From positions 2,477,423-2,541,422 of the forward strand of contig NZ_CP102279.1 of the NCBI RefSeq assembly GCF_025150245.1: 64,000 nucleotides of DNA, given 5' to 3'. Positions 54,746 through 63,940 of the stretch are shown here, piece by piece; within the stretch, counting starts at the first letter, position 1, and the number at the start of each line of letters is the position of its first letter. A program made the position numbers and the translations under genes. The stretch comes from Dorea formicigenerans. Lineage in GTDB: Bacteria; Bacillota; Clostridia; Lachnospirales; Lachnospiraceae. Under the pieces are notes generated by a model, which saw only the letters and a list, made by a program, of their open reading frames with translations, did no database searches and had not been told where the DNA came from.

Positions 54746-55871
54746 TAAATGTAGTCCCCGATATGTCTGTCCAACTATCAAAATCAAAATTCAAATAACG
54801 TACTGTATCCCCCCATCCATCAAATACCATCAATGTATGTACTGTATTTCCAGAATTATATGCTCGCAAAGTTGCATATCCCTCTGCTGCCATTGAATGC
54901 CCCGCACGTTCTCCAGTATCACTGCTAATTATACCACAATGGACAACTGCTATATCTCCTCTATCAATGCAATTAGTGAAAAAATTATAATTGGGACTAT
55001 AGTCAGTATTTTGTGTTACAGAAACATTCTTTCCAGCACAAAAGTCCACAAATCCAGGTCCAATATTGCCAATAGTTGTTGAACCATATGTTATTCCTCC
55101 ACTCTCCGATGAAACTGTCGTTCCTGTTGAATCCCAAATATCCATATAATCACCTGCAATATCTGTATAATCAACAGCATTATAATATGCACCACATGCT
55201 AATAATGCACTAACTGCACATGCATAATGTCCTGTTACACTTTCTATATACGGCTCATTAAAGGAAATAAATTCTTGAAGATGATTTGTTGAAACAAGCG
55301 TGTAGTTTTCATAAACTTCATCAATATCTAGCAAAACCTCATCCCAAGTAGCTGGGTCTTTTCCCCTACTCTCATTCAAGGACAGTACTGTTTTTTCTAA
55401 TGTTTCACCATAATTCGTTCTAATCTTTCCCAAATTATCAACAATACCATATTCAAACGGAGCTATTTTATATATTTCAGAGGTATTTGCTTTTTCACTA
55501 AATACATTTGCTTCACTTTGATAAATCACCTCATATGGATTTGCTGAATTATTACCAAATGAGTATTCTGATATCAAAGATTCACACGTAGTATCAAAAA
55601 CTACATATCCATATGGTTTGTTTTCTAAATTGTAATTTACAATATATCCAATAGCTTGACCTGTTGTATCATAAAATTTTCTCGGATTATTAGCAACAAT
55701 ATTGCTATTTTCTCCTATTCCCTTTGCAAAACGTTCTGCCATCTGTATCGCCAAATCATCCGTAACATTTACAACAGAAGTATTCTCCGATGCATGGACA
55801 GGAACTATTGACATAATAGTCAATATAAAGATTGTCAAAAGTGAAGCAAATCGTTTAAAAATTTTTCTCAT
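54738..55871 (-). CDS. Secreted papain-like cysteine peptidase with propeptide (C10/C39-like)
   Basis: A 377-residue protein with a signal peptide (cleavage near VHASEN), an N-terminal region like the streptopain-type propeptide (about 40-130), and a C-terminal papain-fold domain. The likely nucleophile is Cys in GHYACAVSALLACGAYY near residue 217 and the His is in AGHSMAAEGY near 323, followed by VFDGWGDT. The exact peptidase family is uncertain. It is cargo of the small mobilizable element and would act outside the cell. Its DNA is more AT-rich than the neighbouring chromosome. Confidence 0.7.
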   Translation of the reverse strand: MRKIFKRFASLLTIFILTIMSIVPVHASENTSVVNVTDDLAIQMAERFAKGIGENSNIVANNPRKFYDTTGQAIGYIVNYNLENKPYGYVVFDTTCESLISEYSFGNNSANPYEVIYQSEANVFSEKANTSEIYKIAPFEYGIVDNLGKIRTNYGETLEKTVLSLNESRGKDPATWDEVLLDIDEVYENYTLVSTNHLQEFISFNEPYIESVTGHYACAVSALLACGAYYNAVDYTDIAGDYMDIWDSTGTTVSSESGGITYGSTTIGNIGPGFVDFCAGKNVSVTQNTDYSPNYNFFTNCIDRGDIAVVHCGIISSDTGERAGHSMAAEGYATLRAYNSGNTVHTLMVFDGWGDTVRYLNFDFDSWTDISGTTFNG

Positions 55872-56145
55872 AAATATCCTTCCTCCTTAGATTATATATT
55901 TACTTTAATATTATATCTTATTCCCTATTTTGTCTATATTTTTTTATGTTTATTTCAAATATTTCATTCTATTTTATTTTTATCAAACTATTTTCAAACA
56001 AATCCAAACAAAGAATCTCGGGGCAAATTTCGGTCAAATCAGGATAAATAAATATAACACTTTATATGTAAGTCAATTTTAAAAAAGCCTGTAATTCCGG
56101 GCTTTACAACACTTTGTAACACAATATAAACCAGTTCGATAATCC
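55872..56145. other. AT-rich non-coding flank of the small element
   Basis: No coding frame is convincing. A TTTCGGTCAAAT motif near 56029-56040 echoes the pair next to the integrase (49971-49992) and may be an integrase arm site. Confidence 0.4.
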
Positions 56146-56168
56146 CTCATTCCTTTATATAACTATAA
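56146..56168 (+). repeat. Right direct repeat of the small element (candidate att)
   Basis: CTCATTCCTTTATATAACTATAA matches 49881-49903 with one mismatch. It is followed by a hairpin CGAAGCCTCG/CGGGGCTTCG (56176-56211), as the left copy is followed by a related one. The distance gives an element of about 6.3 kb. Confidence 0.6.
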
Positions 56169-56337
56169 CAGCACACGAAGCCTCGCCGGGAACGCACCCG
56201 CGGGGCTTCGCTGTGTCTAGAACACTCCTTTCATATCTACTCTTTTCAAATTTCCGTAAACCATGTACAATAAGAATAATGGTATTATCATTCATTGAGA
56301 GATTTACCAATTCAAGAATGTTAAAGGAGTGTCTATT

Positions 56338-57255
56338 ATGTCTGGGGAACGTAAAAACACTATAACAAAATCTGCAACTGCTAATACTACAACGAAAAAA
56401 GGGCTGTCACAGGGACAGGCCGATATTCTGATTGCCATCGTTGCCATGACATGGGGAAGTTCCTATCTGATGATGAAAATCGGGTTGACTGGAATGCCGC
56501 CATTCTCTATTATCGCACTGCGCTTTTGCATTGCATTTATTACTGTTGCACTGGTTTTCTTACCGAAAATGAAACTGATGAACCTGCGCACTCTTGGATA
56601 TGGAAGTATTCTCGGGCTGCTTCTGTTTGGTGTGTTTGCTTTTCTTGTTCCGGGAATGAAATACACGACCGCTTCCAATGCTGGATTCCTGGTTGGTATT
56701 GTGTCTGTATTCGTACCGGTAGTACACAGCTTTTTAAAACACAAACTGCCATCCAAACGTACAACTCTTGGAGTCCTTTTGGCTTTACTTGGAATCTGCC
56801 TGCTTACATTTCTCTCCACCTTTACAATTAATCTTGGAGATATTTTATGTATCCTCAGTGCATTTTCCTACACCATCCAGATTATTCTGATGGATCATTT
56901 TACAAAAGAAACTGACAGCTTTCTTCTTGGAATCTGGCAACTTGGATTTACCGGTCTGTATGGTGTGATCTTTACATTTTTATTTGAGACTCCCTCACTT
57001 CCAGGCAGTGGCGCGCAGTGGGGTGCAATTCTTGGTCTGGCGATAATCTGCAGTGCTTTTGGATTTATCGTTCAGCCAGTTGCTCAAGAATACACATCTC
57101 CGGAACATACCAGCATGCTTTTCGCACTGGAACCAGTATTTTCTATGATTTTTGCCTATATTTTTCTCCATGAAAAATTATCTCTGCAAGGAGCAATTGG
57201 GGCATTTCTGATTATGGTCGGTGTCGTGATTGCTGCAAGCACCCATGAAGAGTGA
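56338..57255 (+). CDS. DMT-family (EamA) transporter
   Basis: A 305-residue protein with about ten hydrophobic segments in two EamA halves (MTWGSSYLMMKIGLTGMPPF; later SPEHTSMLFALEPVFSMIFA). AAAGGAG lies 9 bases before the ATG at 56338. Substrate is unknown. It stands alone beside the mobile element border. Confidence 0.85.
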   Translation: MSGERKNTITKSATANTTTKKGLSQGQADILIAIVAMTWGSSYLMMKIGLTGMPPFSIIALRFCIAFITVALVFLPKMKLMNLRTLGYGSILGLLLFGVFAFLVPGMKYTTASNAGFLVGIVSVFVPVVHSFLKHKLPSKRTTLGVLLALLGICLLTFLSTFTINLGDILCILSAFSYTIQIILMDHFTKETDSFLLGIWQLGFTGLYGVIFTFLFETPSLPGSGAQWGAILGLAIICSAFGFIVQPVAQEYTSPEHTSMLFALEPVFSMIFAYIFLHEKLSLQGAIGAFLIMVGVVIAASTHEE

Positions 57256-57357
57256 TTACTCCCTCTTTTCCCGGAAATTTGTTTTATTTTCCTATTCAAG
57301 AATGCCTCGGCATTCGGTTTAATGCGCAAAAAATGAGATTACAATTAATCTCCAACA

Positions 57358-57400
57358 TTGCACTTCTTGATTATTTATAGTATAATTCTAAGTATACTTA
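57358..57400 (+). promoter_or_regulatory. Promoter and palindromic operator of the XRE gene at 57442
   Basis: -35 TTGCAC (57358-57363), 17-base spacer, -10 TATAAT (57381-57386), directly followed by the 12-bp palindrome TAAGTATACTTA (57389-57400), a likely autoregulatory site. Confidence 0.7.
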
Positions 57401-57441
57401 TTATTGTACTTAAAAGAAAAAATTTGATCATGGAGGTCATT

Positions 57442-57780
57442 ATGAATAAAAATCAAAAAGACGGCAATTTTGAAGAAAACCTTGGCTCCCGCGTGAAGAA
57501 ATTACGCCAGGAGATGAATCTGACACAGGCAGAGGTCGCAGATGCCCTGCACGTAACACCAGGATATATCAGCAACGTAGAGAACAATCGTACAGCAATG
57601 TCTCTTCGTATCCTGATCTACTATGCAAAGCTTATGAATACAACACTGGATTCTCTTGTTGGTTCTCTGGAGCCTGCTTATAAAGAGAACGCTCTGGACA
57701 ATGAAGTTATGCATCTTGTAGCTCAGATGAATGATCTGGAAAAACAGAAATTGATCAATACATTAAGAATCTGGATTTAA
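57442..57780 (+). CDS. XRE-family regulator
   Basis: A 112-residue Cro/CI-type protein (LRQEMNLTQAEVADALHVTP; GYISNVENNR) with a helical C-terminus. TGGAGG lies 8 bases before the ATG at 57442; the longer frame runs into the promoter. It stands alone between its promoter-operator and a strong terminator. Targets unknown. Confidence 0.82.
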   Translation: MNKNQKDGNFEENLGSRVKKLRQEMNLTQAEVADALHVTPGYISNVENNRTAMSLRILIYYAKLMNTTLDSLVGSLEPAYKENALDNEVMHLVAQMNDLEKQKLINTLRIWI

Positions 57781-57800
57781 TTTATACTTATTGATTTTAT

Positions 57801-57854
57801 AAGATGCCAGAAATCTGTGTTTTTACCACGCAGATTAACCTGGCATCTTTTTAT
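57801..57854 (+). terminator. Rho-independent terminator
   Basis: Stem AAGATGCCAG/CTGGCATCTT (57801-57810 with 57840-57849), extended inside by AATCTGTG/CGCAGATT, then a T run. Confidence 0.88.
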
Positions 57855-57902
57855 TGCAATAAGATAAATAATATATAAAACCAACCGGGTATTCTTATAA
57901 AT

Positions 57903-58508
57903 TTATTTCATTGCTTCTTTAATCGCACTTAACAGTTCATCATATGTTTCATATGCTGGGATCTGTGGATAGTCTGCTTTGATCTTATCGGTACTTCTGA
58001 ATAAAAATCCAGCTTTACTAGCCTGAATCATGCCAAGGTCATTATAAGAATCTCCACTTGCGATTGTGTCAAATCCGATAGACTGCAGTGCTTTGACTGT
58101 ACTGAGTTTCGACTGTTCTACACGCATCTTGAATCCGGTAATCTCTCCATCTTCCGCAACCTCCAGTGTGTTACAGAACAATGTAGGCCATCCTAATTTC
58201 TCCATCAGTGGTGTTGCAAACTGTGTAAATGTATCACTGATAAGAATCACCTGACTAAATGTACGGAGCTCATCTAAGAACTCTTTTGCTCCCGGAAGCG
58301 GATCGATCTTGGCGATTGTCTCTTGAATTTCCTTCAGTCCAAGACCATGCTCCTTTAAAATGTCAAGACGCCATTTCATAAGTTTGTCATAATCAGGCTC
58401 ATCTCTTGTTGTCTTCTTAAGTTCCGGAATATTACTTGCCTTGGCAAAAGCAATCCAAATTTCCGGTACTAATACTCCTTCTACGTCTAAACATGTGATA
58501 TACATCAT
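57903..58508 (-). CDS. thrH: ThrH-like phosphoserine phosphatase / homoserine phosphotransferase
   Basis: A 201-residue HAD enzyme. Motif I is CLDVEGVLVPEIW, where ThrH has the same DVEGVLVPE; motif II is ISDTFTQF and motif IV SGDSYNDLGMI. ThrH makes serine from phosphoserine and can pass the phosphate to homoserine. The start at 58508 has GAGGAGG upstream. It is separated from the sensor kinase gene by about 70 bases. Confidence 0.85.
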   Translation of the reverse strand: MMYITCLDVEGVLVPEIWIAFAKASNIPELKKTTRDEPDYDKLMKWRLDILKEHGLGLKEIQETIAKIDPLPGAKEFLDELRTFSQVILISDTFTQFATPLMEKLGWPTLFCNTLEVAEDGEITGFKMRVEQSKLSTVKALQSIGFDTIASGDSYNDLGMIQASKAGFLFRSTDKIKADYPQIPAYETYDELLSAIKEAMK

Positions 58509-58576
58509 TCTTTCCTCCTCTTTATATGTCATAAGATGATGTTGAGTACAAAAGCCTTCAATTATATTTTTTTACT

Positions 58577-61138
58577 CTACACCTTGTGATACCTTGAAAT
58601 CGCACGAAGCACCTTCTCCATCTCAAATGGCTTCGCCAGATGCTCATTCATACCGGCATTTTTTGCTTTCTGAATATCGTCAGCAAATGCATTTGCTGAA
58701 ATTGCAATAATCGGTACAGTTGCCCCCCGTGGGTGAGTGCATGTACGAATTCTTCTGGTCGCTTCGAGACCGTCCATGACTGGCATCATAATATCCATCA
58801 AAATCAGGTCAATCTCCTGTTCCCTTGATTGTTCAAAGATATCCAGTGCCTCCTGTCCATTTTTTGCAGCTATCACCTGTACTCCTGCTTCTTCCAGAAG
58901 ATACCGGGCAATTTCCAGATTCAGCTCATTGTCTTCTACAAGCAATACATGCATACCTTCCACATTGGGTGTCTCCGGCTCTGACTGTACACTTGCATTT
59001 TCATAATCCTTGTCAATTGCAAATGGAAGAACTAATATAAATGTACTTCCTACATTCTTTTTACTCTTTATCTTAATCGTGCCGCCCAAAGCGTCCACCA
59101 GTTTCTTTGCAATTGCCATACCAAGACCGGTTCCTCGATAAACCGTACGCGCTCCTGTATCCTCTTGTGTAAATGTTTCAAAAATATGTTTCTGAAATTC
59201 TTCATTCATTCCAATTCCAGTATCCGAGACAGAGAATCGATACACTACATCATCTTCTGTCCGTGATACCATATCTACGCGAAGTGTGATCTTACCATGG
59301 ATTTTATTATATTTTACTGCATTACTAAGGATATTTGCAAATATCTGCCGGAAATACATCGGACTTCCCACTACATGTGGACATTCAATTTCTGACACTC
59401 CACTCTTTTCCAACTCCAGTCCCATTTTCTCTGCCTGGGATTCCAGATCTGTCCAACAGCCTCTAAGTACTTCCCGGATATCAAATGGCTTATGTTCTAC
59501 TTCCAGCCTGCTTGTCTCCAATTTGTTCATATCCAGCACATCATTTACAAGATGCAGAAGATTACCTGCTGTCACTTTCATTTTTTCATGGCATTCTTTC
59601 AATCTTTCTGGATCATCCCAGTTTTTCTCTTCAATATCCAGCATACCCATGATGCCATTGATCGGAGTCCGGATATCATGGGACATTTTCCGAAGGAATT
59701 CTGCCTTGGCATCATTAGCAATTCTTGCCTCTTTCAATGCTTTAACCAGCTCTTGCTGATAAGCCAGCTCTTTCTGCTTATAATCATCAATAATCTGCGT
59801 CACATATAACACTTCTGTTACGGATTCTGTCGGAACTTTCTCCTGCGCGATAAATAATGCACATCTCCAGATTCCCTGCTTATTCGGATATTCCCGGCTG
59901 ACAAAGTTCTTCTCTTTTAACCGTTCCCCCAGTGTTGACAAGTCAAAGAACTTTCGCATTTCTTCCTGATAATCTTCATGAATCTGAAATGTACAAAATT
60001 CCATCAGCTTTTCAGATGCAATTCCTCTGTCATTTGCAATTTTGTACATTTTATTTGGTTCAGAAATCTGCTCCATATAATCTGTGTTCAGATTTATATT
60101 ATAGATTGCATAATAAATCTCACTTGTTGCATCTTTTAGACTTCGAAATCGCATTTCCCGCTCGATGTTCTTAGTAATATCCTGATGATAACCACGTATG
60201 CAGACTCCGATTCCCTCATAATCTTTCGGCCGCACTCCTCCACATCGGATCCAGATTTTTCCACGAGTCGGATGGTGCCACGGATAAATGACGTCAGCAT
60301 ATCCTTTTTCCAAAGTTTCTTTCACACAGTTGTCCACTTTTTCCGTATATTCCGATGGAATATTGTCTCTCCATATGCGGTAACATTCCTCACTTGTGGT
60401 ACCTTTCGTCAGCCCCAGAAGCTCACGCATATTTGCATCGGCCTCCATTACCGGTTCTTTTCCCTCTTGCTTAATAATCGACCAGATACCAATCTGTGCT
60501 CCGCAAAAGATTTCTTCTATATTCCTGCGGTATTTCTGTCTGGACTTGATAGAGGCCATCTCAAGCTTTGTACATTCTTTCTTGTAAGCATCAACTGCCA
60601 CTCCGATATAATAGCCCAACAGGGAAAGCAGCCTTCGAATCAGTCTGGATTTCTTCATATCCGGATTATCTACGCCCACAAAACCCATTAATTTTTCATG
60701 GACAGAAATTGGAAATGCAATCAGTGTCTGAACATTCTGGAACTTTAAAAGTCCGTATTCCTGGGGCATCTCTGCCTTAATATCTTCCAGTTCCTCAATC
60801 AGGATATTTTCCCCCTGCAGGAACAGATGTATCCAGTTCGGCATACTCTCGAATGGAATTCCTTTTAGATTATCAATCTGTGGTGTCACCCCTTCTTTAC
60901 ACCATTCATATGTATTGGTTGTTGTATAATCTTCATTAATTTCAAATACATAGGCACGGTCTGCGCATGTATACTCACCAACTTTGCATAATACGTTATT
61001 GATTCCATCGTCGATCAGTTCTGTACTGCTGAGACTTGTAATCAGCTCAAGCATAAATCGTTCCGCTTCCAGTTCTGCGCTTAACTTTCCATTTTCATAC
61101 AATAATTCCGCTATTGTATGATTCTCTGTCAGACTCAT
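58577..61138 (-). CDS. Hybrid sensor histidine kinase / response regulator
   Basis: A 853-residue protein without membrane segments. A GAF-like domain lies at about 20-190 and a PAS-like domain at about 210-340. A second sensory segment follows, then the HisKA domain with the phospho-His in MSHDIRTPINGIMGML near 487. The ATPase has NILSNAVKYN and GIGMN and GTGLGMAIAK. A receiver domain follows from about 735, with LVEDNELN and the Asp in LILMDIMMPVMDG. The start at 61138 has GAGGTGG upstream. No partner regulator is next to it; the signal is unknown. Confidence 0.9.
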   Translation of the reverse strand: MSLTENHTIAELLYENGKLSAELEAERFMLELITSLSSTELIDDGINNVLCKVGEYTCADRAYVFEINEDYTTTNTYEWCKEGVTPQIDNLKGIPFESMPNWIHLFLQGENILIEELEDIKAEMPQEYGLLKFQNVQTLIAFPISVHEKLMGFVGVDNPDMKKSRLIRRLLSLLGYYIGVAVDAYKKECTKLEMASIKSRQKYRRNIEEIFCGAQIGIWSIIKQEGKEPVMEADANMRELLGLTKGTTSEECYRIWRDNIPSEYTEKVDNCVKETLEKGYADVIYPWHHPTRGKIWIRCGGVRPKDYEGIGVCIRGYHQDITKNIEREMRFRSLKDATSEIYYAIYNINLNTDYMEQISEPNKMYKIANDRGIASEKLMEFCTFQIHEDYQEEMRKFFDLSTLGERLKEKNFVSREYPNKQGIWRCALFIAQEKVPTESVTEVLYVTQIIDDYKQKELAYQQELVKALKEARIANDAKAEFLRKMSHDIRTPINGIMGMLDIEEKNWDDPERLKECHEKMKVTAGNLLHLVNDVLDMNKLETSRLEVEHKPFDIREVLRGCWTDLESQAEKMGLELEKSGVSEIECPHVVGSPMYFRQIFANILSNAVKYNKIHGKITLRVDMVSRTEDDVVYRFSVSDTGIGMNEEFQKHIFETFTQEDTGARTVYRGTGLGMAIAKKLVDALGGTIKIKSKKNVGSTFILVLPFAIDKDYENASVQSEPETPNVEGMHVLLVEDNELNLEIARYLLEEAGVQVIAAKNGQEALDIFEQSREQEIDLILMDIMMPVMDGLEATRRIRTCTHPRGATVPIIAISANAFADDIQKAKNAGMNEHLAKPFEMEKVLRAISRYHKV

Positions 61139-61222
61139 AAGGCCACCTCTTTTCATATCTGGTTATCTGTTTTTGTCTGCACGTGGTCTTTCTTTTCTCA
61201 TGCACCGTATTCTCTCTTACTT

Positions 61223-62047
61223 TTATGAATCGGTAAGCTCTTCCAGCATCTGTCGTACTGTCTTTCCATTTCCCGGGTGCCGTTTGTATGGTGCGATTTC
61301 CTCCAAAGGCTCCAGTACAAAAGAACGTTTATGCATTTCAACATGGGGAATGCATAAGTCATCCTCCTGACTGATCAGATCATCATAAAAAATGATATCC
61401 AGATCCAGCGTTCTTGGTCCCCAGTGAATGATCCGCTCTCTTCCGGCTTCCTTTTCGATCCGGTTCAGTTCTCTAAGGAGTTCCTTCGGATAATAAAGAG
61501 TTTTCATTCTCAGACAGCCATTCAGAAAATCCGGCTGGTCTGTCACACCGTACGGTGGGGTTGTAATAAATCCGGAGACTTTTTCCACTTTGCTTGCAGG
61601 AAGCGCGTCAATTGCTGACACTGCATCGTCCAGGATTTGTCTGCTGTCTCCCATATTAGATCCGAGGGCAATGTAAGCCGTGTGCCAGCTTCTTGTGATT
61701 CTGACGCTGACAGTTTTAAGCGGAAGTCCTACCGGTGCCCATGGTTTCTGGATCTCCAGTGTTACTTTTTCAAGCCCGTCAAACTTCTGAAGCATATCTT
61801 CTACCAGTTCTTCGGCCACGCGCTCCAGTAATTTGTATGTATGTGATTTTACAAATTCTGTAATAAATGCACTGACTTCTCCGTAATGGATCGATGCCGT
61901 CAGCTCATCAGTCTTTCCGGCTTTTCTTGTGTCTGTATAAAGTGTTGCGGACACGATGAACTTCTGTCCCAGTACATTTTCTTCTGGAAATACGCCGTGA
62001 TTTGCGAATATTTCCAGACCTTCAATTTTAATCTGATCTAATTCCAT
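61223..62047 (-). CDS. folK: Bifunctional dihydroneopterin aldolase / HPPK (FolB-FolK)
   Basis: A 274-residue fusion. Residues 1-115 are FolB (IEGLEIFANHGVFPEENVLG); residues about 120-274 are HPPK (YIALGSNMGDSRQILDDAVS; GPRTLDLDIIFYDD). It carries out two successive folate steps. It starts 3 bases after folP and ends the operon. Confidence 0.92.
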   Translation of the reverse strand: MELDQIKIEGLEIFANHGVFPEENVLGQKFIVSATLYTDTRKAGKTDELTASIHYGEVSAFITEFVKSHTYKLLERVAEELVEDMLQKFDGLEKVTLEIQKPWAPVGLPLKTVSVRITRSWHTAYIALGSNMGDSRQILDDAVSAIDALPASKVEKVSGFITTPPYGVTDQPDFLNGCLRMKTLYYPKELLRELNRIEKEAGRERIIHWGPRTLDLDIIFYDDLISQEDDLCIPHVEMHKRSFVLEPLEEIAPYKRHPGNGKTVRQMLEELTDS

Positions 62048-62050
62048 CCT

Positions 62051-62866
62051 CTATACCTCATGGTCACGCATAAGCGCTTTTGCCATCTGAATGGCTCTCT
62101 TATTCTTCTTTACATCATGGACACGCACAAATGCACTGCCTTTTTGAACACCGTATACCGTCGTCACGAGTGTTCCTTCTTCCCGCTGATCGACTGGCAG
62201 ATCCAGTGTCAGACCAATGACGGATTTTCTGGAAGTTCCAAGAAGGATTGGGTAATTGAGCTTCTGCATGATTTCTAATTTGTCAATAATCTCCAGATTC
62301 ATCTCGTAAGTCTTTCCGAATCCAACTCCTGGGTCCAGAATAATCTTATCATCTGCAATCCCTGCTGCCTTTGCCAGACGTATACACTCCCGCATATCCT
62401 CCATAAAATCATCCAGGAAATTGCTATATTCTGTATTGTCACGGTTGTGCATCAGGCAGCAGGCAACGTTATATTTTGCAATGACACCTGCAATCTTCTT
62501 GTCGTATTTCAATCCCCAGATGTCATTCACAAGATCTGCTCCTGCCTGAACTGCTGCTTCCGCCACCTTACTTTTATAAGTATCAATGGAAATTGGCACA
62601 TCAAACTCTTTTTTCAGTTTCTCAATGATAGGAGTCACTCTTGCAATTTCTTCCTCATCCGTGATCATTATATGTCCCGGTCTTGTAGACTCGCCTCCTA
62701 CATCAATGATGTCTGCGCCGTCCTCGACCATCTGTCTTGCATGCTCCATTGCCTGATCCATGCCATTATATTTTCCACCATCAGAAAAGGAATCCGGTGT
62801 TACATTCAAGATTCCCATAACATAAGTTTCATGCTCTACGTCAAATTTCTTTCCGCCAATAATCAT
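62051..62866 (-). CDS. folP: Dihydropteroate synthase
   Basis: A 271-residue TIM-barrel enzyme with MGILNVTPDSFSDGGKY, DIIDVGGESTRPG, DPGVGFGKT and a GTSRKS motif. It condenses pterin pyrophosphate with p-aminobenzoate and is the sulfonamide target. The ATG at 62866 overlaps the stop of the HD gene (ATGA); the longer frame to 62902 lies within that gene. Confidence 0.94.
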   Translation of the reverse strand: MIIGGKKFDVEHETYVMGILNVTPDSFSDGGKYNGMDQAMEHARQMVEDGADIIDVGGESTRPGHIMITDEEEIARVTPIIEKLKKEFDVPISIDTYKSKVAEAAVQAGADLVNDIWGLKYDKKIAGVIAKYNVACCLMHNRDNTEYSNFLDDFMEDMRECIRLAKAAGIADDKIILDPGVGFGKTYEMNLEIIDKLEIMQKLNYPILLGTSRKSVIGLTLDLPVDQREEGTLVTTVYGVQKGSAFVRVHDVKKNKRAIQMAKALMRDHEV

Positions 62867-63378
62867 ATCTTTATCTCCATATTCTTCTCTTCTTCGCTCC
62901 AATTACACTGCTCTTTTACCGGACACGCAAAACAATTTCTGGAACGCTTGTCACACTCATAAAATAGTCTTGCCACCTCCGACATGCCGTTACATTTTCT
63001 GCGATGTCCGCGCACAGCTTCTAATATCCATGCCCGTTCCGTCTCTGAAAATGCATCATTTTCCGAAAGTGTATCTAAAATCTCGCCTGCGATCTTCTCA
63101 CCTGCAATTTCGTGAGGAATCTTGTCCGTGTACTGCAAAGCTTTTCCAATGTCATGTAAAATTGCTGCTGTGTAAATTAACTCCTTATCAATGCCAAGAC
63201 CTGCTTCCAGATTCTTAATATACGCAATCCGCGCTACATCCAAAAGGTGTGTAATCTGGTGACAACAAAATTCACGGTCATGCTCCATTTTTTCATTTTC
63301 CCGGTAATACTTCTGATAAAGTGGATGATTCCAGACTGCATTGAGGCGCGGCATCTCTATATACTTTTCCATCAGCAT
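62863..63378 (-). CDS. HD-domain phosphohydrolase in the folate operon
   Basis: A 171-residue HD-domain protein. His ligands are in CCHQITHLLDVARIA, HDIG in AAILHDIGKALQY and a later EIAGEKIAGE. The C-terminus has a Cys cluster (CFACPVKEQC) that could bind metal or an Fe-S cluster. The start at 63378 has GGAG upstream, 3 bases past the folE stop; the longer frame to 63714 lies inside folE. Position suggests removal of phosphate from a pterin precursor, unproven. Confidence 0.82.
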   Translation of the reverse strand: MLMEKYIEMPRLNAVWNHPLYQKYYRENEKMEHDREFCCHQITHLLDVARIAYIKNLEAGLGIDKELIYTAAILHDIGKALQYTDKIPHEIAGEKIAGEILDTLSENDAFSETERAWILEAVRGHRRKCNGMSEVARLFYECDKRSRNCFACPVKEQCNWSEEEKNMEIKI

Positions 63379-63380
63379 CG

Positions 63381-63938
63381 CTATCTCTCCAACATGCGGA
63401 AAAATCGTTCTTCCAGTGCCGGGTCTGTCTCGAAGACTCCACGTCTTGCCAGCGTCACTGTCTGGCTTCCCGGCTTCTTGATTCCACGCATAGTCATGCA
63501 CATATGCTCCGCCTCGATCATCACGATTGCGCCTTTTGCCTGCATATGCTCCATCAGCGCATCGGCAATCTGTCCCGTCAACTGCTCCTGAAGCTGCAGT
63601 CTTCTTGCAAATACTTCTACTGTTCTTGCAAGCTTGCTCAGTCCTACGACTTTTCCATCCGGGATATATCCGATATGTACTTTTCCGTAAAATGGCAGCA
63701 GGTGGTGTTCGCATGTGGAGTAAAATGTAATATCTTTTTCCACAACCATCTCACTGCTGTCTACTGTAAATGTCTTGGACAAATGTGTTGCTGCATCTTC
63801 TTCCATGCCGCCGTATATCTCTTCATACATTCTTGCAATCCGGTCCGGAGTGTCAATAAGCCCCTCCCGGTTCACATCTTCACCTATTCCTTCTAATAAA
63901 AGCCGAACTGCCTGTTCTACTTTTTCATGATCTATCAT
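63381..63938 (-). CDS. folE: GTP cyclohydrolase I
   Basis: A 185-residue enzyme with [20 protein letters not shown] (zinc Cys and His), [15 protein letters not shown] and [10 protein letters not shown]. It makes dihydroneopterin triphosphate from GTP, the first folate step. It begins 2 bases after the stop of the gene upstream, so the operon extends beyond the window. Confidence 0.94.
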   Translation of the reverse strand: MIDHEKVEQAVRLLLEGIGEDVNREGLIDTPDRIARMYEEIYGGMEEDAATHLSKTFTVDSSEMVVEKDITFYSTCEHHLLPFYGKVHIGYIPDGKVVGLSKLARTVEVFARRLQLQEQLTGQIADALMEHMQAKGAIVMIEAEHMCMTMRGIKKPGSQTVTLARRGVFETDPALEERFFRMLER

Positions 63939-63940
63939 TT

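Noticed and set aside
62903-63714. N-terminal extension of the HD protein within folE.
   Set aside because: The extension is the antisense-free shadow of folE in another frame; a ribosome site and start exist at 63378.
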